DNA of 64,000 nt, taken from contig OZ024862.1 in NCBI GenBank assembly GCA_964017155.1, positions 39,303,675 to 39,367,674 on the forward strand, written 5' to 3'. This DNA is from Oasisia sp. SBJ-2009. Lineage: Eukaryota > Annelida > Polychaeta > Sabellida > Siboglinidae. The notes below the pieces were generated by a model, which was not told the DNA's origin, searched no databases, and saw only the letters and a list, made by a program, of their open reading frames with translations. Position 1 is the stretch's first letter. Every line of letters starts with the position of its first letter. Positions 32,711 to 43,919 of this stretch are shown in pieces. The position numbers and the translations under genes were made by a program.

Positions 32711-33464
32711 GAAGTAACTGGTCTTTATTCTGAATAAAAAATTATTTTTAACAGCACAATTTGAGCAGTTTGTGGCTTAAAAAGTGCGGGAGTGCAGTTG
32801 GGGTGTTTAGCGATGTCATGGTGGGTGTTCTCGACAACTGCTGCTATCCGTAACAATGTCTGGAATCTTACCTCTCCACGTCAAGCAGGAACAGATGGAA
32901 GAGGCAGTTTAAGATAACATTAACCTTCCATATGCTGATGCAACATAGTTTTTGCTGCCATGAGATAGTCGCAGGCATTCCACTGTGTCAGTTGCATCTG
33001 TTTCGTTACATTTGCTGATAGGGGTCTGAGAAGATCCAGCCCAGTACAATGTAGGTGTCATGTATGTACAGTTGTGTACACCCTCCTGTAGTGAGTGTGG
33101 TTTATTTGAACAAGTCTGCCATCCAAAGTTACATGCTCCAGAGCCTAGGCATGTGAATTAGGAAATACAATTTCTCATCCGTGTAACAGATATCTGTCAA
33201 TCAGACTGCAAGCTGTTCAGTTCCGGTTTCGACCACTGGGTTTGAGTTATACAATTGACAAAGTTGAAAGTTTTATACAATGACAGGTTTCCAACTCTGA
33301 TAGATGACTGAACTCTTCAGTGTAAGTTTGAGAGGAAAATAAACATACTTTTACTTTTATCAGTGTCTTGATAAAACATAACTGTATTGTTGAAGAACAT
33401 TATTCTTTTATCAGTAATTAAGTTTACAATATTCCTTTTATATTTTTTCCTGGCTTTATGCAAA

Positions 33465-33835
33465 TAAGCCAAATAGAAATGATCCAGCTTGATATGTCAT
33501 ACATCGCCTCAAGCATAACCGATATGCTCCAGACATTAGGATGGAGATCCCTATCCGACCGAAGAAATGACCCTAAACTATGCATGATATATGAAATAGC
33601 CAATGGCCTAGTGGGTATACCCACAAATCAATAAAAATTATATTATTCCTGTAAACATAGTCACTCTTACCTTATCCCTTATTCCAGATGTAATTGCCAC
33701 TTGTATTCTTTTTCCCGAGTCCCTTTCGACTTTGGAACCCCATCCCTTGCTACAGCTGTATTTTGTTAACCAGAAGAACCTGGATACCTTCAAGAACAAC
33801 ATCAAGACTTTGCACTATTCCACTTGTGGACATAT
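33465..33835 (+). mobile_element. Non-LTR retrotransposon fragment (reverse transcriptase C-terminal region), broken
   Basis: From 33524 one frame gives MLQTLGWRSLSDRRNDPKLC and MIYEIANGLVGIPTNQ, then a stop. The similarity resumes in other frames (SFFPES, NNIKTLHYST). This matches the LGW.SL..RR....L...Y.I..G.V pattern after the reverse transcriptase domain of many LINEs. At least one stop and frameshifts make it a dead fragment. Confidence 0.75.
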
Positions 33836-34154
33836 CTTGTTCTTTTGCACGTATTACTGGTCACATGCACTCATTACTGTTCTGACTTTGCATCCTAAAT
33901 ACAAAAATATTTTATAGTTTTCCTGTTCGCCTGCCATGTCCTACTGACTGTATCCTTAGCTAGTTGAGGGTAGATGGTATATGGAAGAATAAAAATATAG
34001 TCAAACTGCATTCCAGTTTTATGGTATTGGTTATTAGATGGTGCTTGCATAGGTTTACACAAGTCCAAAGTAAAAATACAGTGGCACACCTACTGAGTGG
34101 GACATGTACTAATGCACATGTATGCTACTGTGGATAGCTGAACCGGGTAGCATG

Positions 34155-34262
34155 GCATATAATAATAATAACAATAATTTTTATTTGTAAAGCACTGTAT
34201 ATCTGAAAAATTTCTGCTCAGAGGCGCATAAAATACATTGTAACACATATACTTAAAATGTA
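34155..34262. repeat. Interspersed repeat fragment
   Basis: ataacaataatttttatttgtaaagcactgtatatctg ... aggcgcataaaatacattgt parallels 27495-27600. Confidence 0.5.
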
Positions 34263-34439
34263 TATATGTGATATGATGCCCTACCTACCACAGCATGGGA
34301 CTGAATCCAGAAAGTACACTAGCGGGTATTGGGTCTAGTTTGTTGTTGTTTCAAGCACTCAGCAGGGTTCTATTAACTGCCTACTGTGTATATTATTCTG
34401 TGGTTACTATGTTATGATCACTGGTTCTTACTGAACTAG

Positions 34440-34730
34440 TCAGCCTTTTTCAGAACGTTTTCGCCAAGCCGACCTTTCTATGCTGGCACTGAGGATGGTC
34501 ACTGCCAGGGTGCTTGTCGTCCTCAGTGGTTCTTTTACATCCCAAACTGACGTGAGATCGACATTAACGTGATTTTTCAATTCTTGAGGGATAAACAGTC
34601 CCCAATGCTGAGAGCCAGGTTTTGACACCAAATACACCATGCCTGTCATGACCGGGTATTGAACCCGCGCCATCAGCATGCCAGGCGGATGTGCAAACCA
34701 CTACCCTATCAGTGCCGCTCTGTGGATGAC
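34440..34730 (-). mobile_element. tRNA-derived SINE, family B, minus strand
   Basis: Read on the minus strand, the head is cactgatagggtagtggttt (A-box-like) followed by cgggttcaatacccgg (B-box-like). The body includes aaaagaaccactgaggacga, and it ends near ggctgactagt. It shares head and body with the copy at 35966-36120. Confidence 0.8.
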
Positions 34731-35778
34731 ATTCTGGATTACTCAAAATCACGAGTCCCAAACATATTCTGATTGGGCGTGGGAGATGGTTTGACAAACT
34801 TGCTATGTACACTGTCAACTTTTGGGATCGTCCCCAAGTGTCTCATTTCTGGAAGGTGAAACCAGCTAAGTTCGAACTTTGAGGGTCCAACCTTCTCAAG
34901 TAGCCACTGTGTTGTCCAGTTGTCACAGGCAAAAGTGGTAGCTGGACTTGACCAATACAGACCTTGTTTGTTTAGTCAATATACAAGTGTCCTGCTCTGT
35001 TGGACCAGGGCTGTGTGACAAGACTTTGTTTGTTGTCATGTCCCTCAAGTGGTACCAGGGGTGTCTGGAGAGGCTACATCCAGGGTTCTTTGTTTGATAT
35101 CAAGATGACCATCCACACTGGAGTCCAGGCATGGTCACACCAGGTGTATGTAGTATGTACATAGGAGAGTGGTCAATACCCTATGGGCAGTTTTAGCATC
35201 ACAATGTACTTGTGCTACTCAGGAAATCTCCTGTGTACTGGGGATATATTCTGAAGTGTTTCCTGTGTTAGCTGCTGAATATATATATATATTCCAGCTG
35301 CAGTGTTATTTATTAATATTTGTGCAACATTTATCAATACTAATGGGTTTTGTGCCAATAACCTGAAGAGTACAGACCATGCAATGGTAACATAACAAAT
35401 GTGTTAACATTTATCAAATTGGTTGCTTGATATGAGAATTCCTGATTTAGCAGAACTGCTGATGTCATAACTTTGGATATAACATATGAATAAGCCAACA
35501 TGTTCATGTTCATTTTAGTGTTCGTTTTAGTAGAAATATACAAATAAATATTCAAATAACTGTGATGATCCTACAAACCATAAGGCTGCCATGTCTTACA
35601 AGTTGCAGTCATCGCGGGCAACTCAGAAATGTCGCTATTGAAAGTAGACTTTAAAGCAAATTAGATAAATAAAAAGTTTGTGAAGTCTGGATGGGAAAAA
35701 TACTACATAAAATGTACACATGGCTTCCAGTCTGAGATGTTACAAATGTTGCCCGAAGGTAACACTATTTTGGGTTCA

Positions 35779-35832
35779 GCAGTAACATTGTTACAGCAGT
35801 AACATTGTTACAGCACTAATATTGTTGCATTG
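35779..35832 (+). repeat. 18-bp tandem repeat, 3 copies
   Basis: The unit cagtaacattgttacag is repeated; each unit is itself close to palindromic (gtaacattgttac). Confidence 0.85.
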
Positions 35833-35965
35833 TTACTTGTATGAATAACAGTTTTACACAAAAATCTAAATAAGTAACAGTTTCACCATAACTATAAGTG
35901 GTCCACCCTATAAGTATAAGCTTTCACTGCAGTAATGTTATTGTACTGTATCATTGTGTTTGGGA

Positions 35966-36120
35966 GGCACCGTAGTGTAGTGGTTAGCACATCCACCTGG
36001 CATGTTAAACAAAAATTAGTCCCATTTCATTTTGGTGTATTAAAGGACCACTGAGGATGACAGGGACCTGCCTGTGATCACCCTTAGACTAGTGCTAACG
36101 TATACAAGTCAACTTAGAGC
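35966..36120 (+). mobile_element. tRNA-derived SINE, family B, worn plus-strand copy
   Basis: gcaccgtagtgtagtggtta is an A-box-like head, cacctggcatgtta matches family B, and taaaggaccactgaggatga matches its body. The B box is decayed. Confidence 0.75.
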
Positions 36121-36936
36121 AATTTTATAAAAAGTTGACTAGTAGAATGAGATGTCATAAGATTATAACATTGTAACCACCATAACTATAAAATACTCAG
36201 CAGAAACAAATAGAAAGTAGAAATATCTTGGCCCTAAAGCAACAATGTTTGCACTTAATAGCACTGCTTCACTCCATCTGTAACCCTGTTGGACTGTCAC
36301 TGTAATGTTTCCTGCCAAGTCTGTGTCCACACTGTATATATACAGCTGGCCTCTTTCAGTCCACCACAGTTTATTGCCACTACTGTTTATGAGGCTCCAT
36401 CTAGACTGGGTCTGACTAGCCTAGTTGTGACACCCAACTGGGGATCTGTGTCACCCCCACCCTCCCACCACATGTCACAGTTATCTGATCAGATGCTCAT
36501 CTGATCAACTGACCTCACTATTGACTTTGTCTCCCTATCAGTTTGTCTGTCTGCTTTTGTCTGGAGGTGTCATTTCTCTTGACATGCCACCTGTCACAGA
36601 GGGGCTGATAGACTTATCTGCAGGTGTCTTCAGGGTAAATCGTCTTCAATGGGCCAAGGTTAAAACTCTTCTGCTTAAAATAAAATGCACTCTGGACTAG
36701 AAGATCGGGAAACAACTGATGAATGCCATTTACCATGTGGATATATAGTTTCAAATGTCACATCGCAGGTGCAGAATTTATTCTTTATCCTACTGTTGAT
36801 TATTGATGGAAAATTATGAAATGTTTGCATCTTATGGAGAAGGCTGAAGTTTGGATATAATGAATGTTGTGCCATGTGTACATGCATGTCTGCAGAGAAT
36901 GTGTAAAATTAATAATTACACAAAAATTATTGTAGG

Positions 36937-37230
36937 CATAGCTTTATGCAGAGACCCGTCCCCCCATTCATTTGGACGGGTAAAAACCATTGTGGACGGG
37001 TAGAAATGTGGGTGGACGGTTAAAATGAATGAGCAAAAAAGGTCTTCCAAAACCATAGATATTGTCAGTTATGCCTCAAAAGTGAGTGGCAATGGTGTCA
37101 CATGTGTGTTTGTAGTCCAGTTTTGGTCATTATACACATTTAAAGTTTGTAAACTACCTTAACAGTTAGCATCCATGTGTCTACCAAAACATGTGTGACT
37201 GGCAATAGTTTGGTCCTGCATAAAGCCCTG
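36937..37230 (-). mobile_element. hAT-type MITE, minus-strand copy with 8-bp target duplication
   Basis: Begins catagctttatgcagagacc and ends tgcataaagccctg, flanked by perfect attgtagg (36929-36936 and 37231-37238). Confidence 0.92.
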
Positions 37231-37780
37231 ATTGTAGGTAAGCAAGCAGAATCCATGGCTATCTTAGAAGCAGTTTGAGAGGAAGTTAAACTATGAGGCT
37301 GTTTCTGCATTAACAAACACATTTCACTTGCATGACATGAGGCCTTTTGTAGTACACTACAATGTTGGTTTAAGCTTGAACTTTGATAAAGTTAAAGAAC
37401 TTGTATACATCAGAACTTGAAATGTGTGCCAACCAGGTTGTGTAAACGTGACTTACCTTGACATATCCGTCCAAGTTCATCTAACTGTGCTAATTAAGTT
37501 GTCATGTGTCATACAATTGTATTTCAGTGGACTGTTCGTGAAACATATATTTTATCAGCAGCGGCCTCCGTGTGTTGCAAAGAATTGAATACATGTATGA
37601 CACTGGTGCTAGGGTTGCCTTTGAGTCAGGGTGTGAATGGAGAAAGGGGTGGGGTATCCAGGGTATGAGACATCTTCTGGTTACAGAAGCCATTGAGAAG
37701 TTGATAGTTTTGTCAGTCCTCTGGCAGTCTGTCAATTCAGGCCATTCAGTCTACACCCCCTGATTGTTGACAAGCCTGTA

Positions 37781-38003
37781 TAGAAGTCAGTTACAATGAG
37801 GTGGTTACAATAGTAACATGTATAAGTCAATTACAACCAGGTGGTTACAACAGTAACACATAGAAGTCGGTTACAACGAGATGGTTACAACAGTAACATG
37901 TAGAAATCAGTTACAATGAGGTGGTTACAACAGTGACGTGTATAAGTCGGTTACAATGAGGTGGTTACAACACTGACAACGAGATGGTTACAACAGTAAC
38001 ATG
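37781..38003 (+). repeat. About 40-bp minisatellite, 5-6 copies
   Basis: The unit contains agtcagttacaatgaggtgg followed by ttacaacagtaacatgtaga. Copies differ by a few bases and the last is shortened. It runs to within about 20 bp of a splice-acceptor-like site at 38021. Confidence 0.9.
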
Positions 38004-38021
38004 TTTCCTCTTTGCCTTCAG

Positions 38022-38133
38022 ACACAATGAAGTGGTCAACAGCAAGGTGACAAGCTATACGAAGCCGATGTTGACACGTGTTGAACGTCTCATATCAAGA
38101 TTGAAGTTTGGGAATAGATCTGCTTTTACGGAG
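38022..38133 (+). CDS. Isolated exon-like segment, unknown protein (about 37 codons)
   Basis: A good acceptor (tttcctctttgccttcag) ends at 38021 and a good donor (acggag|gtatgt) follows 38133. The 112-nt segment enters in phase 2 and leaves in phase 0, and reads HNEVVNSKVTSYTKPMLTRV then ERLISRLKFGNRSAFTE. It is basic and likely helical, and I do not recognise its family. No neighbouring exons of the same gene were found, so it may belong to a gene with large introns extending outside the window. Confidence 0.4.
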
Positions 38134-39780
38134 GTATGTTATTTGTTCAGCATTGTTGTGAATATCCAAGACGACTGCTTGTGTCTAGAGTAAGCCCATG
38201 TACAAGATCATAGTTTTGCGTCTAGTTCCAGTAGTAAACAAATTCCATTATAATTAAATTGATTTCAAGGGTGTCATTGCATGAAATTACACCAATTACA
38301 ATTAGTTGCAGTATTTTTTAATAGAAACGTTACCTAAAATAATCTGTCAAAAGTATCTCACATTTTATCACATGCACAAGTGTTTATGTACAAAGCCACT
38401 TCTGTGGCAATACTGGCTGGTTTCACATCTGCCACTTTCTGCCACTGTCATAAAAAGTACAGGGTAACTGTAAATGGTTTGAAAGGGTGGTAAGTTATCT
38501 TTCTGATTCCTTGGTTATACTGGTGAGACTTTCAGCATCTTCTGAAATCTCAATGTCTTGATCAGTGTTGACTTGATGACAGCTGGGAAATACATCAGTT
38601 CAACACTGATGAAGGCATTAAGAGTAAAGAGAATGCCCAAAACTCTGCTATGTACAGTAACTAAGGATTTGGAACGATAACTTACCACACTTATAAATCA
38701 GGACCGAAACTGAAATCGGAATTGCAACAGATTATCTGTTTCAGCATGCATATTTAATGGCAATGCATGTAAAGTTGAAATGATACATGTGTATAGCCGT
38801 TGTCTTGGAGGAATTGTGTACATTTATAAGACTTAGGTGTTCCCTTTAGTCTTGAGGACAGTAATTAATAGTGATCTCAACTATCTACTGCAGTGAGAGA
38901 TACCACATGGAAAGATGGCACATCAAAGCACAGTTTTTATTATGACGTGTAATTGAACGCAAACATTGTGGTGACCTGGTTTTTTCTCTAAGGGGACTGG
39001 GTTAAGTAAACACTAACCACAAGGCCAGGAAGAGAGGAATTATGGCCCTGGTTGTGTTGGAAACCAAACATGTGGAATGTGTTATACATGTGTGTGGTAT
39101 GACAGCTCTCAGTCTCCCTGCATATTCACACAGCTAGTTATCCATTGATGCATGCTTTATACTAATTATAGCAGCTTAACAGATAGCAGAAATGCCACTG
39201 TGTTGTCAATATTTCCTCTTGACAGCTAGTCTTTGTTAAAAGAAACTTACCAGTGTATTGTACAGGATATACTGGGGCAGGGAGGCATATTTTGCTTCTG
39301 TTTAAGTCTGGATGTAGCCATTCATTTCATGTGAAATTGACAAAATAGTTTACGATTTTTTTTGTCTTTTTTTAAATAGGTGGCAGCCAGCACGAATCCT
39401 GTTAAATCATATGAAAGTGTATGTTATAAAAGCCTCTAATGCAGTCATAACAAGATGTTTCTATTGCCGTTTTCAGCATGGAATTGTTTTGTAAACTGCG
39501 CCTGTATACATTTTAGAAAGCTGGGTTTTGTGTGCTACCTAAAACTAGTTCAAGTCTGATAGTGTCTATAATTTGATCAGGTGATATATAATTTGATCAG
39601 ATTTACAAGTTATTTTAGCTCTGCATTTTGGTGTGTGCGTGGATACGTTCTTAGTAGTGTAAGGCAATGGAGACGTAATAATGATACTCTGTCAGTCTGT
39701 GTGTGAAATGTCACAGGAAGGCCAAAGCAGCAAGGTTATCGGAGCAGTGTGCCAACATTGCAATAAATTACGGCCTGTCC
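38134..39780. other. No gene recognised
   Basis: Unique-looking sequence with only short chance frames. Confidence 0.45.
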
Positions 39781-39796
39781 CTTTCTCCGTCTCAGG

Positions 39797-40115
39797 CAGG
39801 GCTTTATGCAGGATCAAATTATTGCCAGTCACATGTTTTGGTTTGCCAGTCATATGTTTCGGTGGACACGTTGATGTTAACTGTTAAGCTAGTTTACAAA
39901 CTTTCAAATTGTGCCTGATGACCTGAAATGGGCTACAAACACACATTTGACACCATTTACACTCACTTTCAAGGCATAAGTAACAATATCTATGGTTTTT
40001 ATTTTGCTCCTTCATTTTTTTACCCCTCCACAACCCGTCCTCCATATTTCTACCCATCCATATTCGTTTTTACTCGTCCAAATGACGGGTGGACGGGTCT
40101 CTAGATAAAGGTATG
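39797..40115 (+). mobile_element. hAT-type MITE, plus-strand copy with 8-bp target duplication
   Basis: Begins cagggctttatgcagg and ends ctagataaaggtatg, flanked by perfect gtctcagg (39789-39796 and 40116-40123). Close to the copy at 7640. Confidence 0.93.
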
Positions 40116-41019
40116 GTCTCAGGTAACTGGAACAGCGTGACATGTCTGGGCTTCTTGTACCTACAAAAACAGGCAGACATCTGTTGGGTGACAGGGGAAC
40201 TGGGAGAGGAATGCCAAGGCCAGGGAATGGATGTCAGACACAATGAGTTGTGTCAACTTATCCCAGTGGCAAAATGAAATCAATCTATGTTATTTCAAAG
40301 TTGTCTCTATCAGGGCTGTTTTCCTCCCTTGTTACCAGGTTTATTAATTAATGTCATTCAGTTCCTATGATGATTTGGGTCTAATTACCAGTATATATTT
40401 AATGTTAGAATGTAGTTAGAGTTGTTGGCTGCCAATGTGACTTTTGTTGTCGTAATTGGAGACTGCAAAAAAGCTGGTCTAATTTGGCACAGCAGAAATT
40501 AAATGGTCAGATTAAATTCGTTTAAGTTGGATACTTTTACATTTTAAGTGTGTTGTAGTGATACTTGGTTCATTGCTGTGAATGTGTAGTTAGGTGAATG
40601 AGGCTTAGTAGTGGTAGTACGACTAGGAAGTCTTAGCTTCTGTCCTTGAACACTGCACGAGTGTTTTTTGCAACAAGGCAAATGGTATCTGTTACGCGTC
40701 CTTGTGAATTGCAGTGTACCCTGGCTTATGGATTGCAGACGTTATCTTTAAAATATTCCCAGCATAGATCCCAGCTGGTTCACAACAGCCAGTAATTTAT
40801 TTGACATAGATGCAAAAATCTCCAGTTGGTTCGAAGTGTGTAAATAGCAGTTGCCCATGTTGACGTGATGGTGACGTCTTATCATCTTGCCTTTTCTGCC
40901 ATGCGGTGAGTTTGCTTTTGTGACATTCCATTATTCCCGCGCCACCTCACACAACCACTAATCAATATTTATAAGAATTTCAGCACACCCGTGTTCCGCC
41001 TGATATAATCACAGCATAT

Positions 41020-41450
41020 GTTAGTGCCACGTGTACGGACAGAGCCGCGAAAATAGCACCGCCGGGCGGCGCGACAATGCACCGCAAATCGACGCTCAGA
41101 GATTATTTCCGGGGTGCATTAGACGTCGTTGAAGATGCTTGTGTTTGATGATTGATCCGAGCGTGCTCCGGACTCGGGAGTGCGGATAAAAAGCCGGCGT
41201 GTTTAGCCGGATCGTAACCGCGGCCCGGTGACACGTGGCTGAGTGGAAGGAACGACAAAAACATTTGTTATTGTGTGACACGCGAGAGAGGGCCAGTTAG
41301 CGGCGACCGTGGAGCCGTGTGCGTGGTCGTGGTTGTGGCACAGCTGCGGTGCTGATGCAGCGGAGAGGTCAGTAGCGTTGACAGAAGCGTTGCTGTCAAC
41401 TGCGTGGTTGACGGTTGACAAGTGACGTGACTTCATCCGTGGGTGTTGTC

Positions 41451-41486
<36 letters not shown>

Positions 41487-41535
41487 CATCACCGGAGCTG
41501 TCATACGACCTGTTGTCTTCACAAGCGTGCCGTGG
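41020..41535 (+). promoter_or_regulatory. CpG-rich promoter-like region with TATA-like box
   Basis: Dense CG dinucleotides (ccgccgggcggcgcgacaat, taaccgcggcccgg) contrast with the flanks. ATAAAAAG at about 41185-41192 could serve as a TATA box, with initiation some 25-30 bp downstream on the + strand. A donor-like ccgtg|gtatgt near 41533 would fit a noncoding first exon. A (GTT)n run occupies 41455-41486. No coding exon was linked to it. Confidence 0.35.
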
Positions 41536-41974
41536 TATGTCATTGTTGTTGTCAGTTGTTTGTGTGAGAGGTCGGTCATCTGGCTTGGTTGGACCTTTCG
41601 GGACTAGGATAGTGAGGAATTAGAGTATGGAGAAGGAAGGATGTGTGGTTAATTAGGGGAGTGAGGGTGTAGTTTCAGTTGTGTGCTGTGTAATGACCCT
41701 GTGGGGGGAGGGCTGGTGTACTGTGGGGTGTGTAATAAGGGAAGGAAGGGTTTAGATTCTGGGGTAGGATGATGCAGCCATGCAGGTAATGGAGGGCGTG
41801 GGGGTTTAGACATAAGATATGTTTACGTAGAAAAGCCTATATGGTTTACATTCACCTTTTTAGCAACATTTCCAGACTTATCTGGCTGTGGTCAGTGGGC
41901 TCAACCAAAGGCCTTTGTGAGTCTCAATGTCCACTGCCCACTGCCCAGTGATGTGTCATCTGTTAATCCTGAAG

Positions 41975-42510
41975 GACAATCCAGTGACAGACAGACAGTC
42001 AATGACAACCACACAATCGAGTGCCAGACGGACAATGGGGGGACAGCCAGACAGTCAGGTGACAACCAGAGTCTTAGGTGAAAGACAGTTGCTTAACAAC
42101 TATAGAGTTCGGTGACAGCCAGAGAATCAGGTGACAGGCAGTCTGGTGACAGCCAGAAAGTCAGGTGTGAGTGTGAGTCGGGTGACACTGTGACAGCCAG
42201 TCAGCCACACAGTCAGTGACAGGATGACAGTTGGGTGACAGTCAGACAGTCGGGTGACAGGTCAAACAGTTTGGTGACAACCAGGTCTGGTGACAGTTGT
42301 ATGACAGTATCCAGCAGATAATTGACGGTTGTGTCACAGTTAGACTGTCAGGGAGACAACCAGACAGTCAATGGTGGAGGGCGGAAGCTGGACAGTCACT
42401 GACCGCCAGACAGTCAAGTAACAACCTGAGAGCCAGGTGACAGTTAGACAATTGTGAGACAGGCAGATGACCAGACATTCAGGTGACAGCCAGACTGTCA
42501 ACAGTCAGAA
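41975..42510 (+). repeat. Degenerate CAGACAGTCAGGTGACAGC-type tandem repeat
   Basis: Irregular repeats of about 18-22 bp, built from cagacagtca and ggtgacagcc, with variable spacing. No coding value. Confidence 0.85.
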
Positions 42511-42519
42511 GAAAAACAA

Positions 42520-43455
42520 CCACTGGAATGTCACTGTGGTTGATCTGGGGACACTGTGACACCAGCCTGGTGGAGGTCTGTAGATTGACAGCCACCCGAG
42601 GCCACAGACATCTGTATCAGGACATGTAGAGTCTGTGCTCTTTTTTCTCATACATAATGTATTAGTTATTCGGTTCTATTGAACCACAGGTCGAACCGTT
42701 GAATAAATTTACCACTAACAGTAATAACTGTTGTAGTAGTTGATTTGAAAATTACTCCCTTCTGTGTGGTCTGTTGCATTAAAATCTAGATTTTTTGCAT
42801 TTGATATTTTATGTTGTGGAATAATTAGATGAAGAACTGAAATGACCCTGTACATACATACATGTCTGGTGGTACTTGATGACAGTGACATGATAAGTAT
42901 ATATAATCACCAGATACTATAACAAACCACAAATTGGTAATCTCCTTCCTGACTCAGTGGGGTCTGCATGCACTTCTTCCTAATCAAGTTATGTGGCTTC
43001 CTTCCACTAAATACCCATATTATGATAAGTAGCCCTGCTGGTTTGGCAGAATTTCAATTTCCCCTGTGGGAGAACCCAGAACACCACCAAAGTATCTAGA
43101 GATACAGCTCCCACTGATGCTAATCCTTCATGTGTTTTTCCCTAATTCAAGTTGGCAGCCCCCCTTTTATACCCTGTCCTTATCTGAGCAGCTAGATGAA
43201 AGCTTCCTCCCTTCTCAGGGCTCCCTCAGGGCCTGTCAGTGTCAGGCACTTTGTATGTGGAAGGGTGACACCATCTTGTTTTGGCAGTAATTACTTGGGT
43301 CACAGTTCTTATCTCCATCCACCATTGCCATTTGTCAGCAGAGCTGGGATTCAGCAGGATTGATATCAGTCTGATGGCACTCCCAGGTTTGTTATTATTT
43401 TGCGTTTTAAAGCCACGTTTGCAGCAGATTTGTGCAGAACTGTTGCAGTCAGTAA
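42520..43455. other. No gene recognised
   Basis: Ordinary sequence; open frames are short and unsupported. Confidence 0.45.
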
Positions 43456-43755
43456 AGGTAAGTTCTTATACAGCACAGTATCCAGTCCTCAGGACTGATC
43501 AAGGACTACACTTAACTCCCTGGCAGACCTGTTCAATTGAACGTCATCACAGCTTCTCTGGGAAGCACCCAGCCATGCTGCAGTTAATGTACAAAAACTA
43601 TTCGTACACAAATATCCACCATTGCCATATACTCAATGATAGTGAACTGGAGCAATGTAGAATGGACAAATTTGCCCAAGGTTTGACATGGCAACACATG
43701 ATCAAAAATTGGGTTCTCTTAGTCAAGAATCTGAAGCTATACCCACTGAGCAGGG
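43456..43755 (-). mobile_element. SINE, family A, minus-strand copy
   Basis: Contains the reverse complement of the family body (cagcttctctgggaagcacc) and of the tail (cagtatccagtcctcaggac). The head end is near 43755. A 170-codon plus-strand frame over it is an antisense artefact. Confidence 0.82.
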
Positions 43756-43919
43756 AGTTGGGTTGGTCAGTGATGTATATTGCATGGCAATAAATTGCTA
43801 CATCAGCCCCATCTGTTGGGTAAAACAGATGGCAATACTGGGTGATGTTATTGTGGATATCAGAATTGGGCAGAATGCAGGATATTGCCGGCAAAGATAT
43901 ATGGGTGCGAAACACTGAC

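Noticed and set aside
43281..43793. 170-codon plus-strand open frame
   Set aside because: Overlaps an antisense SINE copy; the reading has no family resemblance.
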